The position numbers were made by a program, and so were the translations under genes. A stretch of 64,000 nt of DNA. It comes from Gammaproteobacteria bacterium (lineage in GTDB: Bacteria > Pseudomonadota > Gammaproteobacteria > SURF-13). The DNA lies in assembly GCA_030680605.1 (NCBI GenBank), contig JAUXUQ010000022.1, positions 58,992 to 122,991 on the forward strand, in the 5' to 3' direction. The notes beneath the pieces were generated by a model that saw nothing but the letters and a program-made list of their open reading frames with translations, was not told the origin of the DNA and searched no databases. This document shows positions 54,125 through 63,004 of the stretch, one piece after another (positions within the stretch are counted from its first letter, which is position 1; the number at the start of each line of letters is the position of its first letter).

Positions 54125-56608
54125 TCACATCTCCCGCATTACGGCCTGTAGCCTGTTGGTGACATCAGCAATGGAATCGCGGCGGCTGAATTTAACGGGT
54201 GTGCCGAAGCGTACCGTGACCACGCCGCGTCTTCTGGGCATGATCTTGCCGCAAGGCACAATGGCGTTTGTGCCGCTGATTTTCAGAGGGACGACGCAGA
54301 CATCCGCTTCGACCGCGATGAGGCCGGCGCCGCGTTGCAGCGGAAGCAGGGCACCGGTTTCGCTCATCTTGCCCTCCGGGTATACGACCACGCACCAACC
54401 GCGATCCAGCAGCCTGCCCGCATAGTCGAGCCCGTGTTGGATGTGCTCGTGTTCGTGACGCGGGAAGGGAAAGGTATTGAAGGCAAACTCAATCAGCCAG
54501 GCGACCGACTTGAATTCCCCGTACACCACATCCTGCGCCGCGGCGAAGGCCAATCGCTTGCGGATGCGGCGCGGCAAGGCCATTGCCAGCGCCATGGAGT
54601 CGAGATAGCTCACGTGATTGGGCATAAAGACGGCGGGCAGTGGAATCGCATCGAGATGCTCACGCCCTTCGACCTTGAGTTTCATGAAGCTGCGCATGAG
54701 TGGAAACACCAGCAGAGACTGCAAGGCCGCCCTCAGCCAGGACGCCCAGCGTGTCAGCAGCCAGCTCTTGAAACGCTGCTTTGCCCGCGGAGCGGTTCCC
54801 GCCCGGGTCATGACCTCGAGTTGCGCAACCGTGGTGGTGTGTGTGATGGCCGTCTCATCTATGGCCACGCCGAAGGTCTCCTCAAGGCGCATCACCAGCT
54901 CGATGCGCAACAGTGAATCCAGATTGAGGTCCGCAACCAGTTGCGTGGCGTCGTTGATGCGCGCCAGTGGCTGGCCGGTGAGCGAGGCCAGCAGGCGCAT
55001 GAGTATGGTTTTTTCACCGCCGGGTGCAGCCTTTTCGCCGTCCGTCACATGGGTGATGAGATGCGCCAGCACCGGCTCGCGCTTTATCTTGTGCGTGGCG
55101 GAGCGCGGGAAGTCGTCAAGCGGCCAGAGCGACCCGCTGGTGATGCGCTGATACGAGGCAAGATGCTGATTGACGGCGGCGATGATGTCGGCCGCCTGCG
55201 GTGCTTCCGGTACTGCGGCGTCGAGCAGCAGCACGGCATGGATATCCACCTGGCCGCCTGGCCTGTCGAGCCCCACTACACAGCTGTCCTTCACGCCGGC
55301 AATTTTATTGAGCTCGCACTCGATGTCCTCGGGGTAGACGTTCTGGGCCCCGGGGCCCATGATCACGTACTTTTTTCTGCCCTTGATGAATAAAAACCCG
55401 TCCTGATCCACTGCCCCGATATCGCCGGTGTGGAACCAGCCCTCCGCGTCGAACACGGCGCGCGTCTTTTGCTCGTCATTAAAGTAGCCGGAAAATACAT
55501 TCAGTCCCTTGACCAGTATCTCTCCGTCGTCGGCGATTTTGACGGCAACGCCGGGCAAGACACGCCCCACCGAGCCGGAACGATGATGTTTGCGGGTGTT
55601 GTTGGTCACTACGGGCGAGGTTTCGGTGAGACCGTAGCCCTGCAGCAGGGTGATGCCGAGCGCCTCCCACTTTTTCTCCAGCGCTACATCGAGCGGCGCG
55701 CCGCCGCAGGCGATGGTCTCCAGCCTGCCACCGAACGTTCTGTGCACCGGAAAGAACAGCAGGCGCTGAAGCGACTTGAGCGGCAGGCGCTGTGCCAGGT
55801 TCCGCAAGGCCGCGAGGGGAAAACCACGCGCCGCCGCACGCTCTTCGATTTTACTCATCATCACTTTGAGAAACTCGGGCACGGCAACCATTTTTGTGAT
55901 GCGGTGCTGCGGGAGCAGACCGGCAATCGCTGCGGGCGTGGGGGTAAACACGATGCGCGCACCGGCGCTGAACGGCAGCAGAAAGCCGGCCGTCTGTTCC
56001 AGGATATGGCTCAGGGGAAGAATGGAGAGCAGGCGATCCTGCGGCGTGAGCGGAATGCCGGCAGCGATCGCGGTCACGTTGGAATAGAGATTGGCGTGCG
56101 TCAGCATCACCCCCTTCGGCTCGCCCGTGGTGCCGGAGGTGTACATGATTTCGACCAGATCATGCTCCGCCGCCTGCACTTTTTTGAAGGCAGCGGCGTC
56201 AATGCCGGCAACATCTTCCTTGATGAATTCGATGTCATAAACCGGCACACCGCCGGGCAGTGCTTCCTTGAGATAGCGGTACTTGAAGATGACCTTCGCG
56301 CCGGTGTGGCTGGCGATGTCAGCGATCATTCTGGCAGTGCTCTGGATATTAAGCGGCACTATTGCCGCGCCACAGAGCAGCGTGGCCCAGAACACACAGA
56401 TCCAGTAAGGCGAGTTGGGCGCCAGCACGATCACGCGATCGCCCGGCATTACGCCGTGTTGCTGCAACAGGCAGGCGATCCTGCGCGCGAGTTCGTACGC
56501 CTCGCGGTAATTCAGCGTCACGGTGCGGTAACCCATGCGCATGACCAGGGCGGTCCGTTCAGGAAACTCCTGCGTGCTTCGTTCAAGAATGTGTGTCAGC
56601 AGCATCAA
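54125..56608 (-). CDS. Acyl-ACP/CoA synthetase fused to ACP and PlsC acyltransferase domains
   Basis: An 827-residue cytosolic or membrane-associated protein. Residues 1 to about 520 are an AMP-binding ligase (IMYTSGTTGEPKGVMLTHAN, QGYGLTETSPVVTNN, GWFHTGDIGAVDQDGFLFIK). About 540-610 is an acyl-carrier-like domain with the phosphopantetheine Ser in DLNLDSLLRIELVMR. About 640-827 is a PlsC acyltransferase (FMPNHVSYLDSM, VVYPEGKMSETG). It could activate a fatty acid, hold it on its own ACP, and transfer it to a lysophospholipid. Domain order is opposite to Aas. Which lipid it makes is unknown. Confidence 0.88.
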   Translation of the reverse strand: MMLLTHILERSTQEFPERTALVMRMGYRTVTLNYREAYELARRIACLLQQHGVMPGDRVIVLAPNSPYWICVFWATLLCGAAIVPLNIQSTARMIADIASHTGAKVIFKYRYLKEALPGGVPVYDIEFIKEDVAGIDAAAFKKVQAAEHDLVEIMYTSGTTGEPKGVMLTHANLYSNVTAIAAGIPLTPQDRLLSILPLSHILEQTAGFLLPFSAGARIVFTPTPAAIAGLLPQHRITKMVAVPEFLKVMMSKIEERAAARGFPLAALRNLAQRLPLKSLQRLLFFPVHRTFGGRLETIACGGAPLDVALEKKWEALGITLLQGYGLTETSPVVTNNTRKHHRSGSVGRVLPGVAVKIADDGEILVKGLNVFSGYFNDEQKTRAVFDAEGWFHTGDIGAVDQDGFLFIKGRKKYVIMGPGAQNVYPEDIECELNKIAGVKDSCVVGLDRPGGQVDIHAVLLLDAAVPEAPQAADIIAAVNQHLASYQRITSGSLWPLDDFPRSATHKIKREPVLAHLITHVTDGEKAAPGGEKTILMRLLASLTGQPLARINDATQLVADLNLDSLLRIELVMRLEETFGVAIDETAITHTTTVAQLEVMTRAGTAPRAKQRFKSWLLTRWASWLRAALQSLLVFPLMRSFMKLKVEGREHLDAIPLPAVFMPNHVSYLDSMALAMALPRRIRKRLAFAAAQDVVYGEFKSVAWLIEFAFNTFPFPRHEHEHIQHGLDYAGRLLDRGWCVVVYPEGKMSETGALLPLQRGAGLIAVEADVCVVPLKISGTNAIVPCGKIMPRRRGVVTVRFGTPVKFSRRDSIADVTNRLQAVMREM

Positions 56609-56680
56609 TGCACTCCGAATTCTGTTAATTGCCTGAAACTAGAGTATCGCAGCGCCGGTGTCCTTGATCTGCGACAAGAT

Positions 56681-57562
56681 TCAGGCCGGGCGCGCCGCCG
56701 AGAATTCTGCCAAAGCCCGGTGGATGCCCTCGGTGACGCGGGTGAGCGCGACGTAATCGATTTTGTCCGGCGTGTCGCCGGCGGTGTGATAGTGACGGTT
56801 GCGGTAAAACGCGGTGTCCGTGATCATCAGCGCGCGGTAGCCCTGACGCCAGAAGGAGAAGTGATCACTCAATGCGACACCGGGGACAAGAAAGAAGGTG
56901 GCAAGCTGCTGCACGGGGAAATCCGAGTGGGCGCGGAAGAGGGAGGTGAAGCGGCGCAGCAGGGGGCGTGAGCGCAAATCGGAAACAAGGGCGATGAAGT
57001 CGCCCTTGTCGGGGTAGAAAAACCGGAGCAGCGGCGGATAGCCCTGGCTGCCCTCTGCTGCGCTGTAACAGCCCAGCATTTCGAGCGAGATCATGAGCTG
57101 GATGTTATCGCCGCGTTTGCGCGCGGCGCGTGCATAGACCAGACTGCCCATGGTCTCCCAGAAGAAAAAGGGCGACTCTTCATTCACAAAGGCGACAAAG
57201 CGCACCGTCCGCTCCGGCGCGAGCGCAACGAAGGTTCGGGAAATTTCCAGTAGCGCCGCGATGCCGCTCGCGTTGTCATCAGCGCCGGGGCTGCCCGCGA
57301 CGGTATCATAATGCGCGCCGATGAGTATGATTTCATCGGGCTTGCTGCTGCCACTGCGTGTGACTTCGAGATTGGAGCAGGCCACGCCGGAGACGTCATA
57401 GGTTTGCGGGTTGACCGTATAGCCCTGTTGCTGCCACTCCTGCGTGATGTACGTAGCGGCGGCGTGCAGCGCCTGCGGGTGAAAGACATTGCGCTCACCG
57501 ATTACCTCGGCAAGCTCCCGCACGTGAGCGGTAAGGCGCGCTGCCGTGATTTCAGTAGTCAC
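56681..57562 (-). CDS. M28-family zinc aminopeptidase
   Basis: A 293-residue M28 metallopeptidase. Zinc ligands appear in ILIGAHYDTVAGSPGADDNA, VAFVNEESPFFFWETMGSLV and VALSDHFSFWRQG. There is no signal peptide in the GTG 57562 form. GTG 57562 overlaps the hypD stop (GTGA) and gives MTTEITAARLTAHVREL. A longer frame to 57676 lies in hypD. Its coupling to hypD is seen; a link to hydrogenase maturation is only inferred. Confidence 0.85.
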   Translation of the reverse strand: MTTEITAARLTAHVRELAEVIGERNVFHPQALHAAATYITQEWQQQGYTVNPQTYDVSGVACSNLEVTRSGSSKPDEIILIGAHYDTVAGSPGADDNASGIAALLEISRTFVALAPERTVRFVAFVNEESPFFFWETMGSLVYARAARKRGDNIQLMISLEMLGCYSAAEGSQGYPPLLRFFYPDKGDFIALVSDLRSRPLLRRFTSLFRAHSDFPVQQLATFFLVPGVALSDHFSFWRQGYRALMITDTAFYRNRHYHTAGDTPDKIDYVALTRVTEGIHRALAEFSAARPA

Positions 57563-58656
57563 GCTGCATCGTTGCGTACGCCACCAGACCACCAGATGCG
57601 GCAGGCGCCTTCGTCCGATACCATGCAGGGACCAATCGGGGTGCGCGGTGTGCAGGCGCGGCCGTAGAGTGTGCACGCGTCGGGGTAGATCTGGCCCAGC
57701 ACCACGCGCGCGCAGTCACAGCCCGGCGGCATTTTACCGCTGCGTTTGCGTACCATCTCCTGCACAAGCGGAAACCGGCGTCGTGCATCATGGGCCTGTA
57801 GCGCTGGTTTCAATGCGAAGCCTGAGGCCGGAATGACACCGATGCCGCGCCAGGCGGCATCCTCCACGTCCATCGTGGCGGCGAGCAGTTGTTGCGCGCG
57901 CGGGTTACCCTGTGGCTGCACCGCTTCCGGATAGCAATTATCCAGAAAGAATTCATTTTCGCTCAACTGCCGCAGCGTGGAATAGGTGGCCGCCAGCAGT
58001 GACTCGGGGGTGAAGCCCGCCAGCGCCGCGGGGATGTGGTGGCTATCCACAACGAAGCGCCACTGCTCCGGCCCCATCACGGTGGCGACGTGGCCCGGCG
58101 CGATCAGCGCGTCGAAGCCGGGCGCGCCGGAATCGAGCAGCAGGGCGACCGCGGGCCAGGTCAGCCGTCCGGAGAGCAGGATGAACAGATTTTGCGGCAG
58201 GCCCTGCGCCAGCAGGGCGGCAATCGGCGCCATCGTGGTTTCGAAACCAGCCGCGAAAAACACCACCGCCTTTGCGCTGTTCTGGCGCGCGATGGTCTCC
58301 GCCTCACCCGGCGTTGCGATCGCGCGGATGTCGGCACCTGCGGCCCTGGCCTGTTCGAGCGAACGGATTTCGCCCTTGGCCACATTCACTGGCACGCGCA
58401 ACATGTCGCCGAAGGCGACGAGGATAATATCCTCGTGCCGCGCGAGCTGGATGGCGTGCAGGATGTCCTGCTCGGGGCAGATACACACCGGGCAGCCGGG
58501 GCCGGGAATCAGTTCGATGTTGCGCGGCAGCGCCGTGCGCAGGCCGGCGTGTGTGATGGTGCGCTCATGCCCGCCGCACACATTCATGATGCGCACCTTG
58601 CGCGGCAACGGCAGGGCGCGAATCTTTTCCAGCCACGCTGCTGCGGAGAGCGTCAT
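57559..58656 (-). CDS. hypD: Hydrogenase maturation protein HypD
   Basis: A 365-residue HypD. IMNVCGGHERTITHAGLRTA and IELIPGPGCPVCICPEQDIL are the N-terminal Cys motifs; VVFFAAGFETTMAPIAA follows. The 4Fe-4S ligands are in PEVMQPQ-free CNC region (MPPGCDCARVVLGQIYPDAC and CTPRTPIGPCMVSDEGACRI). It holds iron with HypC as CN and CO are added. It is 6 bp from hypB. Confidence 0.97.
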   Translation of the reverse strand: MTLSAAAWLEKIRALPLPRKVRIMNVCGGHERTITHAGLRTALPRNIELIPGPGCPVCICPEQDILHAIQLARHEDIILVAFGDMLRVPVNVAKGEIRSLEQARAAGADIRAIATPGEAETIARQNSAKAVVFFAAGFETTMAPIAALLAQGLPQNLFILLSGRLTWPAVALLLDSGAPGFDALIAPGHVATVMGPEQWRFVVDSHHIPAALAGFTPESLLAATYSTLRQLSENEFFLDNCYPEAVQPQGNPRAQQLLAATMDVEDAAWRGIGVIPASGFALKPALQAHDARRRFPLVQEMVRKRSGKMPPGCDCARVVLGQIYPDACTLYGRACTPRTPIGPCMVSDEGACRIWWSGGVRNDAA

Positions 58657-58662
58657 CGTTAT

Positions 58663-59436
58663 TCAGCCCGCCGCATGCGCGTGCGCAACAACAGCAGTGG
58701 GAGGATGGGCGCGCCGCGCGGTGGCCTGCGCGCGCAGCCAGGCTAGCCAGTGTTCGAGACCGGCCCCGGTCTTGGCCGAGAGCCGGAACAGCGGTGCAGG
58801 GTTGGCCAGTTGGCGCAGACAGTGCTCCGCCTTTTCAGGATCGAAATCGTCCAGCACCGGCAGCAGGTCGGTCTTGGTAAGCAGAACCAGATCCGCCGCG
58901 CGGAACATGACGGGATATTTGGCGGGCTTGTCGTCGCCTTCGGTCACTGAAAGCAGCGTGATGTTGTGATGCTGGCCCAGATCAAAACTCGCCGGGCACA
59001 CCAGGTTGCCGACATTTTCTATGAACACGATGTCGAGACCGTCGAGCCGGATGTGATGCAGGGCGTCGTGCACCATGTGCGCATCGAGGTGGCACGCGGT
59101 GCCGGTGGTAATCTGGACGGCGGGCACGCCTTTGGCGCGGATGCGGGCGGCGTCATTTTCGGTTTCCAGGTCGCCCTCGACCACGGCAAGCTTGAATTCA
59201 TGCTTGAGTGCGTCGATGGTGGCCTCCAGCAACGCAGTCTTGCCCGCACCCGGTGCTGACATCAGATTGACGGCGAGCACACCGTGGGTATCGAAGTGCG
59301 TGCGGTTGTGCGCCGCCTGATGGTCGTTCTCGGCCAGCAGACTGCCAAGCACCGTCACCGCGGTTGTGCCGGCAACCGGTTTGTAGATCAGGTGCCGGTT
59401 GCCCGGCGTGATGTTGCAGCCACAGGTGTTACACAC
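58663..59436 (-). CDS. hypB: Hydrogenase nickel incorporation GTPase HypB
   Basis: A 257-residue GTPase. The N-terminal MCNTCGC is the high-affinity metal motif (CxxCGC). The P-loop is NLMSAPGAGKTALLEATIDA; TGTACHLDAHMVHDAL contains switch and metal Cys/His; FIENVGNLVCPASFDLGQHH and TKTDLLPVL are G motifs. There is no long His-rich stretch, so it is not a nickel-storage type. It overlaps hypA by 8 bp. Confidence 0.97.
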   Translation of the reverse strand: MCNTCGCNITPGNRHLIYKPVAGTTAVTVLGSLLAENDHQAAHNRTHFDTHGVLAVNLMSAPGAGKTALLEATIDALKHEFKLAVVEGDLETENDAARIRAKGVPAVQITTGTACHLDAHMVHDALHHIRLDGLDIVFIENVGNLVCPASFDLGQHHNITLLSVTEGDDKPAKYPVMFRAADLVLLTKTDLLPVLDDFDPEKAEHCLRQLANPAPLFRLSAKTGAGLEHWLAWLRAQATARRAHPPTAVVAHAHAAG

Positions 59437-59812
59437 AGGCCACCTCCGTTTCTGTCGTGGGTGGATCGGAAATAATCAGTCCGACGCTTTCCAGTAGCAT
59501 TTCGTTGCCGCTCACCAGCCGCGTGCGCCAGTTGCCGCACTGCCCACACACAAGGCAATTGATCGCGACCTCCGTCTCGGTGTCGCACTGCGCGCAGTGC
59601 ACCCGCACCGGTGCGCGCCGGATCACCAGCCGTGCACTGCTCGCGAGGGTGCCACGGCGCGCGAGGGGAAACACCTGCTCCAGCAGGGTGGCCTCCACGC
59701 CGGAGAGCGGGCCGATGTGCAGCCGGATGATGTCGATGGCGCGTGCCTGCTGCTGCCGTGCGACAACCTCGGCCTGTTTCAGCAGTGCGCGGCAAATGGA
59801 AAGCTCATGCAT
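59429..59812 (-). CDS. hypA: Hydrogenase nickel chaperone HypA
   Basis: A 127-residue HypA. MHELSICRALLKQAEVVARQ gives the nickel-binding MHE start. The zinc site is CAQCDTETEVAINCLVCGQC. It works with HypB to place Ni in the large subunit. ATG 59812 is fixed by MHELS. It overlaps hypC by 8 bp. Confidence 0.97.
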   Translation of the reverse strand: MHELSICRALLKQAEVVARQQQARAIDIIRLHIGPLSGVEATLLEQVFPLARRGTLASSARLVIRRAPVRVHCAQCDTETEVAINCLVCGQCGNWRTRLVSGNEMLLESVGLIISDPPTTETEVACV

Positions 59813-60035
59813 GATGAACCTGCGACTGCATCTGGTCGTGGAGTTCCCATGCCGAGCGTGCGTGTGGCGCGGAAATCTTCTGGATGGCGTAGCCCACGTG
59901 AACCAGCACAAACTCACCCACTATAAGTGGAGCATCCAGCAAGAACAAATTGACCGTGCGTTCTACACCGTTAGCGTTACAGCGTGCGGTTACTCCATCC
60001 GTCTCTATTACCTGCATGGGAATGGCGAGGCACAT
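59805..60035 (-). CDS. hypC: Hydrogenase assembly chaperone HypC
   Basis: A 76-residue HypC. MCLAIPMQVIE gives the essential N-terminal Cys2; LIVGEFVLVHVGYAIQKIS is the conserved beta strand region. It binds HypD and the large-subunit precursor. GGAGG lies before the ATG. It is the first gene of hypCABD-M28, divergent from the archease-rtcB operon. Confidence 0.97.
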   Translation of the reverse strand: MCLAIPMQVIETDGVTARCNANGVERTVNLFLLDAPLIVGEFVLVHVGYAIQKISAPHARSAWELHDQMQSQVHHA

Positions 60036-60130
60036 GATGCCCTCCGTTGGGCCGGTGCAGTTTAGATAGCTTCATATTACGCCGCCCGGCAGCAAGATCA
60101 AGCGCGGACGGCCATATGAACAGGAATCTC

Positions 60131-60144
60131 TTGCGCCAGATCAA
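60131..60144 (+). promoter_or_regulatory. FNR-like box between hypC and archease
   Basis: TTGCG-CCAG-ATCAA has a perfect right half-site and a two-mismatch left one, and shares CCAGATCAA with the hsp20 box. GATAGG at 60166-60171 could be the -10 of the archease promoter, giving a start near 60179 and the box near -41.5. That start would leave almost no leader before ATG 60181. On the minus strand no good -10 is seen for hypC. Confidence 0.4.
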
Positions 60145-60180
60145 ATAGCCGCTCCGGGTTTCTGTGATAGGCTTGGAAGG

Positions 60181-60591
60181 ATGTTGAGCTACGGTTACTT
60201 CGAGCACGATGCTGACACCGGTATAATCGGCCGCGGCAATACACCGGAGGAGGCCTTTATCTCTGCCGCCGAGGCCATGTTCGCCATCATGGTGGACATC
60301 ACGACGGTGCATGAGGCGCAGCATGTGCAGTTCGAGTTTGAGGAGGAGGATGTGGAGTTTGCACTCGTCACCTGGCTGAACCGCCTGCTCACCGAGGCGC
60401 GCACCCACGGGCTCGTCTTCGGGCGTTTTCATCTGCACCGCAACGGCGCGCACTGGGAAGGCGGCGCGTGGGGCGAGTCGTGGCGCGATGCGCTGGAGAA
60501 GGGCGTCGAGGTGAAGGGCGCCACGCTTACCCTGTTGTCCGTGCAGTCCGGACCCGCAGGGTGGGAGGCGCGCTGTGTGGTCGATGTGTGA
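60181..60591 (+). CDS. Archease
   Basis: A 136-residue archease. GYFEHDADTGIIGRGNTPEE and AFISAAEAMFAIM form the start; the metal-binding acidic residues are in HDADTG and the C-terminal CVVDV. LVTWLNRLLTEARTHGLVFG is conserved. It activates RtcB for repeated guanylation. rtcB begins 35 bp downstream. ATG 60181 (or TTG 60184) has GGAAGG too close to serve as a normal RBS. Confidence 0.93.
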   Translation: MLSYGYFEHDADTGIIGRGNTPEEAFISAAEAMFAIMVDITTVHEAQHVQFEFEEEDVEFALVTWLNRLLTEARTHGLVFGRFHLHRNGAHWEGGAWGESWRDALEKGVEVKGATLTLLSVQSGPAGWEARCVVDV

Positions 60592-60626
60592 GAGCGGCGG
60601 AAACCAGACACGGACATGAGTCGCCC

Positions 60627-62046
60627 ATGGACCTGAGTCACTTGGTCAGGCTGGATGAGTACCGCTGGAGCGTGCCGCTCGCTGCGGACGAAACGCGCGC
60701 GCCGGTCTGTCTCTACGGCAGCGAGCCGCTGCTTGCCAGCATGGATGACAAGGTGCTGGAGCAGATTACCAATGTGGCGCGGCTCCCCGGCCTGGTCGGC
60801 GCCGCGATGACAATGCCTGATGCGCACTGGGGTTACGGCTTTCCCATCGGCGGCGTCGCCGCCTTCGATGCCGAACAGGGCGGCATCATCTCCGCCGGCG
60901 GCGTGGGGTTCGACATCTCCTGCGGCATCCGCTGCCTGCGCACCAATCTTGTAATCACCGACATCCTGCCGCAGATGAAGACGCTGGCCGACATCCTGTT
61001 TCACACCATCCCCGCCGGCGTGGGCGAAGAAGGCGAGCTCAAGCTTGCGCCCGCGGAACTCGACCGGGTGCTGGCGGGCGGTGAAACACGGTTACGGCGT
61101 GGCGGAGGACCTGGACTATATCGAGGAGCGCGGCCAGGTGGCGGACGCGGTGCCGGAGAATGTCTCCGATCATGCCAAGAAACGCCAGCGCGGCGAAATG
61201 GGCACGCTGGGTTCCGGCAATCACTATCTCGAAGTGCAGGTGGTGGATCGAATTTATGACACAGAGGCGGCGCAGGCCTTCGGCCTGCATGAGGGGCAGG
61301 TGGTCGTCTCCATCCACTGCGGCTCGCGCGGCCTCGGCCACCAGATCGGCACCGAATATCTCATCACGCTCGCCAAGGCCGCGAGCCGCCTCGGCGTCGC
61401 ACTGCCCGACCGCGAACTCGCCTGCGCGCCGATCACTTCGCCCGAAGGCCAGCAGTACATCGGCGCGATGAACGCGGCGATCAACTGTGCGCTGGCCAAC
61501 CGCCAGATACTCGCGCACCTCACGCGCGAGGCGTTCACGCGCCTCCTGCCCGACGCGCAACTGGAAACGCTGTTCGATGTCTCGCACAACACCTGCAAGG
61601 TGGAGCAGCACAAGGTGGACGGCAGGCAGCGCGTGCTCCACGTGCACCGCAAGGGCGCGACGCGCGCCTTCGGCCCCGGTCATCCCGCGTTGCCGGAGCG
61701 TTACCGCGCGGTGGGTCAGCCGGTTATCATCGGCGGCAGCATGGGCACGGGCTCGTATGTGCTGGCCGGCACGCGCGAGAGCGAAACCCGCGCCTGGTCT
61801 TCGGCGAGCCACGGCGCGGGCCGCGCCATGAGCCGCCATCAGGCGCTGCGCCGCTGGAGCGGGCGGCAACTGGTGGATGAACTCGCGGAGCGCGGCATTA
61901 TTATCCGCACCCGTTCCATGCGCGGCGCGGCGGAAGAGGCGCCGGGCGCCTACAAGGATGTGGACCTGGTGGCGGAGGTGACGGAAAAGGCAGGGCTCGC
62001 CAGGCGCGTCGCCTTTCTGCGGCCCAAGGCCTGTGTGAAGGGCTGA
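60627..62046 (+). pseudogene. rtcB: tRNA/RNA-splicing ligase RtcB, frameshifted
   Basis: Two frames together give a full RtcB (about 470 residues). Frame 1 runs from ATG 60627 (MDLSHLVRLDEYRW) with MPDAHWGYGFPIGG and GGVGFDISCGIR (metal Cys) to about 61080. Frame 2 goes on with VKHGYGVAEDLDYIEERG, GTLGSGNHYLEVQ, HCGSRGLGHQIGTEY, SHNTCKVEQHK, GSMGTGSYVL and HGAGRAMSR (guanylated His) to 62046. At the break VLAGG is followed directly by the AVKHGYG frame; about four residues are missing, as by a 14-bp loss. If real it is inactive or needs recoding; a sequence error is possible. Confidence 0.9.
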
Positions 62047-62117
62047 GGCCGCAAGGCGAACAACAACAAATCCGGGACGCCGGGGAGCGTAACGATGCCC
62101 GGCGATGGGGCGCACGC

Positions 62118-62990
62118 ATGCTGATACTGGCCACGCAAAACTGTTTCCATCTGGCACGCAGGCTGGAGAAATACAAGCACGCCCGCCTGTTGCGCTATGC
62201 GTGCAAACAGTTCGCCGACGGCGAGCGCTATTACCGCCTGGACTTCCAGCGGCAGCCGAAGTCGCTCGTGCTGCTGGCCAATATCACCCCCGACCCCGGG
62301 TCGCTGTTCGATCTGCTCGCGCTCGCCCGGGCGGCGCAGGACAGCGGCATTGCGATCGAGGCGCTGTGCATCCCTTATCTCGCATACAGCCGCCAGGACC
62401 GGCAGTCGGAGAAGGGCGAGGCGGTGCTGGCGCGCATGGTGGCCGAAGCCATCAACCGTATACCGGCACGGCAGCGCGTATTCGTCGACCTGCACAGCGA
62501 TGCGGTACGCGCCATGCTGGCCCCGCACCGCGAATTATCCTGTCTGCCGTGGCTGGTGCATACGTCGATGGCCCAGGCCTTTGATCTTGTCGTAGCGCCG
62601 GATGCGGGCGCAGCAGAGCGGGCGCGGAGTGTTGCCGGCAATGCGCCCGTCCTCATCATGCGCAAGCATCGTCCCCGGCCCAACCAGGTCAGGCGTAGCG
62701 CCACAGCCTATCCGGTCAAGGGCAAGCGGGTGCTGATGGTGGACGATATGGTAGATACCGGGCGCACGATTGCGTCCGCCGCAGTGCTGTTGAAAAAGCA
62801 GGGCGCGCGCTCCATCTCGGTGGTGGCCACGCACGCCGTGTTCTCGGCGCCGAGCCATAAAGCCCTAGCCTCTGCGCCGATTTGGAAAATTATAGTGAGC
62901 GATACCTTGGCGGGGCGTGCACCACACGGCGTACGCGTCGTGAGCATCACGCAGCAGCTTGCCGAGGCATTGAACAGCGAGCGCAATTAA
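62118..62990 (+). CDS. prs: Ribose-phosphate diphosphokinase-like protein
   Basis: A 290-residue PRPP synthetase-like enzyme. FADGERYYRL starts the ATP loop; IPYLAYSRQDRQSEKGEAVL is the family flexible loop; FVDLHSDAVRAML and LVVAPDAGAAERA bind ribose-5-P and metal; VLMVDDMVDTGRTIASAAVL is the PRPP site. It is divergent from housekeeping Prs and may be a specialised paralogue. It follows rtcB by 71 bp. Confidence 0.92.
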   Translation: MLILATQNCFHLARRLEKYKHARLLRYACKQFADGERYYRLDFQRQPKSLVLLANITPDPGSLFDLLALARAAQDSGIAIEALCIPYLAYSRQDRQSEKGEAVLARMVAEAINRIPARQRVFVDLHSDAVRAMLAPHRELSCLPWLVHTSMAQAFDLVVAPDAGAAERARSVAGNAPVLIMRKHRPRPNQVRRSATAYPVKGKRVLMVDDMVDTGRTIASAAVLLKKQGARSISVVATHAVFSAPSHKALASAPIWKIIVSDTLAGRAPHGVRVVSITQQLAEALNSERN

Positions 62991-63004
62991 CGAGGAGGCA
63001 GATC

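Noticed and set aside
55430..56971. Open frame of 513 codons on the plus strand opposite the AMP-binding/PlsC gene
   Set aside because: It is antisense to a gene with clear motifs on the minus strand; its translation has no family features and is a by-product of GC-rich codon use.
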